A DNA stretch of 64,000 nt, taken from Porodaedalea pini (Eukaryota > Basidiomycota > Agaricomycetes > Hymenochaetales > Hymenochaetaceae). Position 1 is the stretch's first letter, and every line of letters starts with the position of its first letter. The notes below the pieces were generated by a model. That model worked only from the letters and a program-made list of their open reading frames with translations, was not told the DNA's origin and did no database searches. Below are positions 55,845 through 64,000 of this stretch, piece after piece. The stretch is from positions 62,001-126,000 of the forward strand of contig NBAY01000084.1 of assembly GCA_002794775.1 (NCBI GenBank), in the 5' to 3' direction. The position numbers and the translations under genes are program-made.

Positions 55845-58028
55845 AGTTGCTATAGAACTGAGTGGATCGTGGTGGATGGATGGATTCGGAATTCTTTTCT
55901 TTTTTGTGCTTTTCTGTGACGTTGTACAATGTAACTCGTATGGAACCCAGATATCAATGTTGTATTTCACCAAAGACCATATCGAGAAACCTAAACATAC
56001 CCGATATTACTACATTCATACTTAAGTATCATAACCGGACATACACGTTCTCACGACTTCCTTCAAGTTCAATTTCTGTTCGTTTATCAACACTTTCCTA
56101 TGGTGCTCCATCAGGGGCACGGTCATCTGCACACTCGCTCATACGCGGCTAGGAGCTGTCCTGTGAAAATTCGCTAGTCTCCCGAAGGCATGACGCGCAG
56201 CTACTTGTAACGGGAGAGATGGAGGTGAGATACAAGCCGAAGGTCTCGGGATGTTTCGTGAGCATCCACAGTCGATCGTTTATCTCCAGAAGTTACTGTA
56301 CCGTCAGGTTACAACAAACGGGGAGTCAGATAAGAGGCACTTTGCGCACTGGGTTTCCTCGTGGCTCAGAATGATCGTGGCATCAAAGTGGCACTCTGCA
56401 TAGACGCTATACCGACGGTCTCTGTCCCAATTCTGAACTACTCAGAGAAGATTCTTCTACCTGCGCGAGAAAAAAAAAGCGCGCTCGGCTGCTCGAACAT
56501 ATGAAGTAGCTTCACCGAACTGAATGCGACAACTTCGAAGGACACCAAGATTCTTATGGACGAGTCGAGCTTGCTCATTTGTCATAATGATTCTGGGGAT
56601 TGCGATGAGGAGTCTGGCACTGATGAGACTCTGGCTACGGATAACTTGTCATTCTATAGTATTGGGCTCAAGAGCTTGGTTCCGTGGCTTACATCACACA
56701 CGTGGATCTGGGAGTCGTTCAGAGCACAAATACTGTTTCGTATTACAGTATGTTGGACTACGCAAAGCCTCCCAATCTGCTGCGTTATGTAGCTCTTTGG
56801 ATGGAACACTGATGTGCAGGAACATGCACTATCACAAGCGAATCCGTCACGATGGACCCGCCTTCGGAATTCTGCACCACCTGACTCCTGGTGTATTATG
56901 ATGGTCTCTTCGAGCTCTCTGCATCACTGGTCTCTCCTATGAATTCGGGAATTCCACGCATCTCGTTTCCCTTCCTAGGTTGTCGGGTAACTCAATGGGA
57001 ACCATGTTGTCTTCACTCGGGATGGCTGACTCCCATCTCACAGAATAAAAGGCGATCTAAGCTCGAGACCACAGAACATTGTTTCGTGTTCTCGCCCTGG
57101 ATTCCAGCTACCGACGTTTGAGTCCTGAGTGAAAGTCACAGTCTTGCACACACATGCACAAAGAAATCCTCGATTTCATCGGTACCTTTCAGTCAGGTGG
57201 CGTACTGTGCAGTACACTGAGCAGGCTTCGACGGCAACGAGAATCATTGCACAGAAGGCGACATGGTCGATTAACGCAGGACGCTTTGAGCAGGCGTGTG
57301 GATCACTGGGTGGCACTGACAGCATCGAGAGTCTCGCCAGAAGAGGCAGATGAGGTTTCAAGCGCCTCCATGAAATCCTAGATCTGATCTGACCATCTGA
57401 AACGTTCTCTAAGGCGGTTACAACACTACCAGAGATGGCGAGTGTCTGGAGTGCTCATACGGGCAGAGACTAGAGCATAGCGATGACGGGGGTTCTTATT
57501 ATCAGTGCTGCTAAAATAGATTCAAGCACATCTGGCGCCTGGCAGAGACGACCGATGAACTATTTGACATCACTAATGAGCCATTCACGAAGCTTTTATT
57601 CGATGTCGCTGGGATAATACTCAGGGTGGCTGCACCATCTTCGTCAGTGCGCCTTGTTGAGAGAAGGTCATAAAATAGGCCGCTAGCAACTAAATCGAGT
57701 GCGTGACTCGATGCTTTATCCTTGGATGCATGTGCTCATGCTGAATATGCCAATTGAATTCCTTCTCTGCTAGCTAAGCGTTTATTGAGGTACATAATTA
57801 CCCAGCCATCATGATTCCAGTTGCAGAGCATCAGTGAAGAAGCGCGAAGAAATGGCACACATACTACTCTTGGAACAATCAATTTATCATTCGCAACACC
57901 TCAAGCGACCATCAATGATCTCTCGCCATGCGCATAGCAGTTATTATCAAGAGTGCTGTCATACTTGTCCCCCTGCGCCTCCTTCGTGTTCCCCCCCTCC
58001 TTCTCTTGTCTCCTTAACCGCTGCTCAG
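55845..58028. other. Gene-poor stretch
   Basis: Two frames look weakly protein-like: plus 56556-56792 (ESSLLICHNDSGDCDEESGT, WLTSHTWIWESF) and plus 57154-57381 (EILDFIGTFQSGGVLCSTLS and an Arg-rich segment, ending SSASMKS). They might be exons of one decayed gene, but I could not splice them. No repeat or RNA gene is seen. Confidence 0.35.
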
Positions 58029-59238
58029 ATGTCTTTTCGCAAGGCTATACTCCTAGCGTATGTGTCCCATTACCTAGCAGTTCTTCGCAATGCGACTGTC
58101 GATGATGAGAGCGGCGACTCTGAGACGGGCATAATTCCAACATATATTCACGCTTGGCAGCAAGGCGCGACATGTACGGCGTGCCTTGCTACGCCGGACA
58201 AAAGCCTTGCATTTGAGGAGACATGGCATGACTCTACGGCCCATCCTGGCGGAGATGGTAATAGGGCTCTACAAATCAACTTTACTGGTACGTCTATTCT
58301 CTTCATCCCTATAAATTGTCCGTTAGCCGAACAATGTCTAGGTTCAGCCGTATATACATTTTTCATCCTCGCAAATGTCGTATCGTACCCAACAAACCTT
58401 ACTTTCACGCTTGACGGCGAGGATGCAGGATCCTTCCTTCATGTCCCAGACCAAGATGCTGGCCAGCCGGATTACTTGTACAATATGTCTGTCTTTACAC
58501 AGACAGGCCTTACAAATGCGCAGCATAGCCTGTATATCGCATCCACAGGCACTATGCAAACATTACTCCTTTTCGACTACTTGGTCTACTCGTGCGTACG
58601 ATGTGCTTTGTTCTTGCATGCGTAAAGGACGACTGATTATAGTGGATAGGGTTGATGATGATGCACCAGTAATAACTTCGGAAACAAGTTCTTTGTCAGC
58701 GTTCACCACACAAATAGCATCTACCTCTCCATCGTTTTCCACTACGCCATCAATTCCGCGCCCTTCTGCGACAGATGCTGGTGTCAGTAAACAAAATCCT
58801 GGCCTCATTATAGGAGCTTCACTCGGTGGCTTCATAGCACTATCCGCAATCTTATGCCTCCTTATTTTTCATCACCGCAACCACCGGCGTAGACACGGAA
58901 TCATACAAGATTTCTCGGCCGACCTCTTGAGCGACTCACTGAGCCGCCTGGTGCATCCATCCTTGCAGACAGGCCCCGCCACACAAATTGTTATTCCTGA
59001 CACCAACGTTGACTTTCGTGGAGGAAAGCGCACCTCACAACCTGCAATTAACATACCAGGCATTGCAAATGGTGGCGACATGAACATCTTACGCGAGCAG
59101 GTCGTCTCTCTGCAAAATGAGGTGCACCACCTGCGCTCACAGCAGACATATCCTGAGATGGGCAGACAGCATGATATCGGGAGTGCAGAAGATGGTGTCG
59201 CGAGCAGTGAGGCTCCGCCTGAATACTGGGCACTGTGA
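58029..59238 (+). CDS. Single-pass membrane protein, mushroom orphan family (383 aa)
   Basis: Exons 58029-58591 and 58650-59238 (384 codons). A short hydrophobic N-terminus (KAILLAYVSHYLAVL) may act as signal peptide. The ectodomain has Cys residues (TCTACLATP, NCPLAEQC) and sequons (NAT, NFT, NLT, NMS), then a Ser/Thr-rich stalk (SAFTTQIASTSPSFSTTPS). One transmembrane helix (GLIIGASLGGFIALSAILCLL) and a basic stop-transfer (HHRNHRRRH) follow. The cytosolic tail has a short coiled coil (LREQVVSLQNEVHHLRSQQ) and ends EAPPEYWAL, a PPxY motif that could recruit a WW-domain ubiquitin ligase. I chose ATG 58029 because the upstream in-frame ATG (57900) adds a Cys/Pro-rich segment with no signal-like character. 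Confidence 0.75.
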
Positions 59239-61060
59239 TCTTGAGCTGCAATCTGTAGACATGGTAGCGAGATTCCGGAGTGTGTTGGCATGCAGAGCCG
59301 AATGTCTGGACTTCTAATTCTTCAGTAGCAAAATAGAGTATTATATAGTGGATGCTATCTAATCTAAGCATGTCATTCTTAATAGTGGCCAAGGACTTGA
59401 AACGGGGGTTTAGATTCAGACAAGACACGTCTCATTTCAATGAGGAGTAGAGACAGAGATGGTCATCTAATGAAATACATTGAAACTGTTGTAACATATC
59501 AAACACTTCTGGAATAAGACAAAGAGAATACCGAGGTTCTGGAAGCTTTGTGGAGGTCACAGTCTCAACTCTTGTCCTGGTCATCATATTTGGATAAATT
59601 TTATTTAATCAACACAAGTGCACATCTCCCAATTTGTTTGTCTTGCTTACATAGCCTAACCCCCCCTCCCCTCTTTTTCTGCTTATACGTGTATGCTCAA
59701 TGAGCGGATTTGTCTAAGCTGGCTACTCTTCCAACAGCAAAAGGCCGAAGCATTGAAGTTTTTCTCACTACTGTGAGAACGGGTTGGTTCAAGTTGGCCG
59801 ACAAATTCCGAGTATTTCTTCATGAATAATGTAGTGCGGAATGAAATATAAGGAATAGTACTCGGGGAAATGGCCGGCTTCCAATCCGGAGTTCCGTATG
59901 GGATAAGGAATCAGACCAACTGTATTCATTGTGAGACAGTCAGTTTGTATATTCGACAAAGAATACAGACAGGAAACAAAGCGGGTAGCTTCTCAGCTCC
60001 TTCTGCTACTCTGATGCAGACCTCACTCTTCGGTCCTGCACCCGAGATCAAAAATTATAAACTACGAGAATCAGAAAAGTTAGCAAAACGCTGCACGACC
60101 CGTGTCGCAGTAATTGCCATCGCAGGAGCACACGAAGACACGTCCATTTTCAACAAAGAAATTGTCGTACTTTGGACACATCCTGCAGGCGTCATTTTTT
60201 CTGTAGATATTCTGAAGTTTTAAATGTTTTAGAAAGGGAAGAAACATGAAGGGTTCACATGGGTAATTCCTGTTACAGAACAGAGTATTAGTTTTCTTTC
60301 TGACCATCTTCGACCTCCCTTGTTCCGGACCACAAATTAAAACGACACGTAAAACGGCACGGATGCCGATACACATTATTGCAGTACTGATGACACTTGT
60401 GTTCAAGTTTAGATGAAGATGCCTGGTTGATGACGGTAGTACCCTTCAGGTCGACCGTATTTTTTTCTCGAGACAGCAACCTGCGGAGTAGAATGAGACA
60501 CACAAAATGACTGTGTGTCTCCGATCTGCAGAGTAGAATTGGATATGCACAGTTGCTGCGTGCCTCCAAGTAAGATACCAAAATGCAGGAGTGATCATAC
60601 TATGGCCGGTCTGGTTGGATTACGGGTAAATACATTGGCTTTCTGGGCTATTAAGATGCGATATGAATGAGGTTTAGTGAATGAGACCTAGCTCACCTTC
60701 ATTCAGTGTAGGAAAAAGCCTAATGACTGATAATATGTTGCCACGAATCCATCGTTTTCATTGCGGAGACTTGCTTTGTGGCCTTCAACGCCCCTTCGAG
60801 CCAAAATGGGCTAGAACGATATCCTTAAAATTGACACGCATTATGCATCTCACATGCAGCCTGAGGCTTGCTTCCACAAAGCTACAGGGAGGCCGGGAAC
60901 ATCGAGGTCAAAAAGATCTACGGAGCTGTCTTAGAGCAAAGTGAGACCAACTATATGCCATCTTTAGTTGTGTGAACCGATTGACTTCGCATTCATTCGG
61001 TTTCAACGCAACACATGAGGTTAGGCTTCCTGCCTTTCGGTAGCCGTGGCTCGCCTTGCT
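59239..61060. other. Gene-poor stretch containing repeat R3 copy 2
   Basis: 59400-59700 is AT-rich with no frame. 59870-60223 is open for 117 codons on the plus strand but overlaps the R3-related piece. The R3 core lies at 60642-60885. No complete gene is seen. Confidence 0.45.
60642..60885. repeat. Dispersed repeat R3, copy 2
   Basis: Matches 22795-23040 in the same orientation, for example TTGCCACGAATCCATCGTTT at 60738-60757. Several small indels separate the copies. Confidence 0.6.
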
Positions 61061-61760
61061 GACCCCTTTTGCCGATACTATCTCTCGTGTTACACCCATC
61101 GCTGCACAGCTCGCCCTACAATTCTCGACAGTGGCACAACAGGGTCATCTCCGTGCTCTTCATCGCCGTATTGCTTGTGGTGCACACAATGAGCATGCGC
61201 TCGTCCGACGAAATGAGATAGTTCACATTTCTGCTGCTCATTAATGTGGCCCTCCTTTTATAAGTACTCCCTGCTCTGCTCGCTCTCCACATCCACGTCT
61301 CTTCTCGCTACACGGCTGTTATCTCGCCCGACTGCGAGCAGAGTATTCCCCCCTACGCCACGCTCAAATGGCTGTGTAGAGTGAGTAACCTTATGAGAAG
61401 CCCTGAGCTTAACTAAATCACTTGAGCTGGTGACTCGAAGCTCTCAGGAGATGCTCTCGAGTCCGCGCCGACGATCGAACCTTCCAACAAAGATGACGGT
61501 CCTCACCGAAGACAGCCTACGACACTGCTGCTGTTGGAGAGAATAGCCAGGATGATTATACACCCACCAAAGAACGGTGCCATTTCGGTCATTGTCTCAC
61601 AAGCAGCTCAGCATGGTCGGACAACAGTTCATTAGGGCAGGCGCATTTTTCTTATCCGAGCGCAAAGACAAGCCCTCGTAGAACAGCTCATGAGTGTACT
61701 ATCGACTAAGAGGAACTTATCAAAGCGGAGACGACGACCAGCTAGCCAGCACTGACCACA
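61060..61760 (+). repeat. Repeat R2, copy 1
   Basis: Contains TCTCCGTGCTCTTC, GCGCTCGTCCGACGAAATG, TATAAGTACTCC(C/T)TGCTCTG, GCCCTGAGCTTAACTAAATC and GAGCGCAAAGAC, in the same order as 62805-63470. A small frame (LRALHRRIACGAHNEHALVR) is shared in diverged form. The ancestor is not recognised. Confidence 0.7.
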
Positions 61761-61799
61761 ACGAAGTCTGAAAATGACCAACTAGTGACGACGCGGACA

Positions 61800-62130
61800 G
61801 GGTGACACGCATCACGCATCACGCGCCACGTGCAACGATGGTTCCGCTGTCACGCCACTGCTCTAAGTGTGACACAACCGAGTCGTCTCCGTGCTCTTCC
61901 TCGTTTTCTTGCACGCGATGAGTATACGTTCGTCCGCGAAATGGAACAGTTCACCTTTCTGCTTCCCATTAACGTGGAACGTGGCTCTCCCTTCGTAAAA
62001 AATAGTTATTCTTCACTTGTTCTCTTCCTCCTTGCCTCTTCTCGCTTATGCTTCTCGAGCTCGTCTCTCGTCTCTAGCCTGCAGAATATCGTTGGCATAT
62101 CCAGTCAAGTGAGTTGGCAATTTCTGCTAT
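61800..62130 (+). repeat. Repeat R2, copy 2 (partial)
   Basis: Shares TCTCCGTGCTCTTCCTCG and GTTCGTCCGCGAAATGG with the other copies but lacks their 3' half. It starts next to the 20-bp motif at 61804. Confidence 0.6.
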
Positions 62131-62348
62131 AATTATGTCGAGTATTCGCTCATGCTTTCATCGCAGACTGCGTGGATCTGGAGAGGAGTCGCAAGACGGC
62201 TATTCCGGAAGGCATTGAGGGCTCAGGATATGCCACTCACGGAGACGAAGTTTCGTGCCAAGTGGACATAGTCTACCTTTATACACGTCTGACGGCCTGC
62301 ATCCCACATATTGCGTAATTATAAATTACCGCAGTCCTCACACTCATT

Positions 62349-62795
62349 GTACGTGCGCTCCTGGAACAGCCTTGCGTACGAGGTGTTCCCCAGCTTCCGT
62401 CTCTACATCTGCTGATCTCTTTTCTCTTCTAGTGCTTCCTGTGCCACAGCTTGTTTTCCACACTCCGCGCGCTGAATGCCCACCTGCAGAGCCCTCGGCA
62501 CCGCGAGAAGATCTACCGCTGCCCCAAGCCGGGCTGCGGCGTGCAGTACTCGGCACTCAGCGCGCTTTGCCAGCACGTCGAGAGTGGCGCATGCGGAGTC
62601 GGGCAGATCAAACAGGTCAGGGATATAATGGGAAGTTTGACGAGCGGAATGAGGGCGATCGCGCTGTGAAGTTGCTATAGAACTGAGTGGATCGTGGTGG
62701 ATGGATGGATTCGGAATTCTTTCTTTTTTGTGCTTTTCTGTGACGTTGTACGATGTAACTCATATGAAACCCAGATATCAATGTTGTATTTCACA
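62349..62795 (+). pseudogene. Duplicated 3' end of the zinc-finger gene
   Basis: The stretch from CGCTCCTGGAAC through the last intron, the whole last exon (62432-62669, two fingers and tail) and about 120 bp of 3' flank repeats 55523-55970 at near identity. The intron is present but lacks about 9 bp near its donor. No 5' exon precedes it, so only a C-terminal fragment could be encoded. Because the intron is retained, the copy arose at DNA level, not by retroposition. Confidence 0.85.
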
Positions 62796-62804
62796 TACCG
62801 AGAA

Positions 62805-63470
62805 AGTCTCCGTGCTCTTCGTCGCCTTTTTGCTCACGATGCACACGATGAGCGTGCGCTCGTCCGGCGAAATGGGATACTTCTCATTTCTACTTCGCTC
62901 TCCTTCTATAAGTACTCCTTGCTCTGCTCGCTCTCCACATCCTTGTCTCTTCTCGCTACACAGTTATCGTCTCGCCCGATCACGAGCAGAGAGTTCTCCC
63001 CTATGATACACATAAGTGTCTGTATCGTGCGAGCATCCCTATGAAAAGCCCTGAGCTTAACTAAATCACCGCTAACTCGAAGCTCACAGCAGATGCTCCC
63101 TAGTCCGCGCTGACGATTGGGCCTTTCGAAAAAGACGACAGTGCTCACCGAAGACAAACAACAACACTGCTGCCGTTGGCAAGGATGGGGAGAATGATTC
63201 CGTGCCCAATCAAGAACGCTGCCGTTGTGCTCATTGTCTCAAGCAGCTCATATCATGGTCGAACAATAGCTACAACAGCTCATTAGGACAGGCTCATTTT
63301 CAGCATCCGAGCGCAAAGACGAGCCATTGTAGAAAAGTTCATGAGTGTGGGATTGGCTAATCGGAGCATATCGAAGCGGAGATGATAGCCACTGACCACA
63401 GCGAAGAAGATGTTGACCAACTGACGTTTGGACAAGGTACGTGACGCGGACGCTGAAGGTGACACGTATC
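62805..63470 (+). repeat. Repeat R2, copy 3
   Basis: Most complete counterpart of copy 1. It follows directly after the duplicated zinc-finger 3' end and ends near GGTGACACGTATCACGTGCC (63458-63477), related to the 20-bp motif at the other junctions. Confidence 0.7.
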
Positions 63471-63584
63471 ACGTGCCAGGTGCTCTATAATTTCTGCTAT
63501 CTACTACACGCAGAATCCAACCGCTCGGGAAACAAAGAAACTGATTGTATCTGTAAGGCTGCCCATGTCAAGGCACGAAATATG

Positions 63585-64000
63585 CTACGCAGAATGTATG
63601 CGCTGTCGAGGGATGTATCGACGAATATAATGGTGAAAAGAGATGGGGCATGATGAAATGATGTCTTCATACTCAAACTGAAGAGATGCAGCATATTCAT
63701 AGTATGATATTAGACTAAAATCAAAAGGGAAAACAAAATAGAAGGATTTGAGATGGGACAGGACTGGGGGGTGCCGTCCATACATCGGTGCTAGTTCGTA
63801 GGCTAAACCCGGTGCAGGTATAAAGGGTTTCGCACGGGGGTTGAGTGGCATGTGGCCGACAAAAGACGGCAGACCAGGTTGTTCATCCGGCGGTGTGTGA
63901 TATCCAACGAATTCTGGTTGGAAGCGATTATTGTTGTTGGCTGATAAGGCCCGAAGCTCGGTTATGATTTCGACCGATGAGGCCGAAGGTGAAGGGGGTG
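63585..64000 (-). CDS. 3' part of a gene running in from the right edge
   Basis: The minus strand is open from the window edge to a stop at 63585-63587. The edge-proximal part reads SSVEIITELRALSANNNNRF, GYHTPPDEQPGLPSFVGHMP, GLAYELAPMYGRHPP, a Pro-rich, disordered C-terminal sequence. Downstream of about 63780 the translation becomes Phe/Tyr-rich and less convincing, so an intron or the true stop may lie nearby. The family is unknown and the 5' end is outside the window. Confidence 0.45.
   Translation of the reverse strand, partial: PPSPSASSVEIITELRALSANNNNRFQPEFVGYHTPPDEQPGLPSFVGHMPLNPRAKPFIPAPGLAYELAPMYGRHPPVLSHLKSFYFVFPFDFSLISYYEYAASLQFEYEDIISSCPISFHHYIRRYIPRQRIHSA

Noticed and set aside
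1..64000. CRISPR array, bacterial operon or tRNA/rRNA genes
   Set aside because: No regularly spaced identical repeats, no ribosome-binding-site-led operons, and no convincing tRNA or rRNA core motifs; the intron-rich genes are eukaryotic.

Overview
This window reads as nuclear DNA of a filamentous basidiomycete fungus, most likely an Agaricomycete. Genes have many short (35-95 nt) introns with GT-AG and a few GC-AG borders. Recognisable families fit that group: a DUF6533-type membrane protein, fungal tyrosinases, a Clr2-like fragment, a PAR32-like (DUF3602) protein, a chromodomain Ty3/Gypsy element and several Agaricomycete-type orphan membrane proteins. All gene models were spliced by eye, so exon borders are predictions.

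Layout. 1-9.5 kb: two diverged copies of a DUF6533 gene (1333-2921 and 6443-8866) in a segmental duplication. Copy 2 is split by an 828-bp solo LTR, and copy 1 has lost a splice acceptor. 9.8-11.8 kb: an AT-rich island, a perfect hairpin and a truncated Clr2-like gene. 12.6-17.2 kb: ordinary small genes (a conserved 159-residue protein, a NIF3-superfamily single-domain protein, an F-box-like protein). 17.46-18.53 kb: a 1.08-kb foldback element with ~488-bp arms, flanked by TA. 18.8-25.1 kb: a putative type II membrane glycosyltransferase, a small acidic-tailed protein and a multi-spanning glycoprotein. 26.7-48.1 kb: a duplicated tyrosinase locus (28121-30397 and 44599-46840, both predicted intact) with rearranged flanks. 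Between the two copies lie a young full-length chromovirus (32156-38411) and a PAR32-like gene. 48-64 kb: gene-poor DNA with a MARVEL-like four-helix protein, a truncated glycosyltransferase pseudogene, a C2H2 zinc-finger gene and its duplicated 3' end, a single-pass membrane protein, and a thrice-repeated unit near the right edge.

The strongest unusual signal is inside the chromovirus. The 11 nt next to its 5' LTR are complementary to an 11-nt stretch of its own LTR that lies 33 nt downstream of a TATA box. That is the geometry expected for Tf1-type self-priming of reverse transcription, in place of a tRNA primer. The same element carries a G GGT TTT slippery heptamer exactly where gag must shift -1 into pol. 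Other structural findings are the foldback element, a MITE that is present in only one of the two tyrosinase flanks, and a local inversion plus a ~0.94-kb insertion in the duplicated flank. The genes shown do not form an obvious pathway or secondary-metabolite cluster. The only clearly enzymatic theme is phenol oxidation by the paired tyrosinases.
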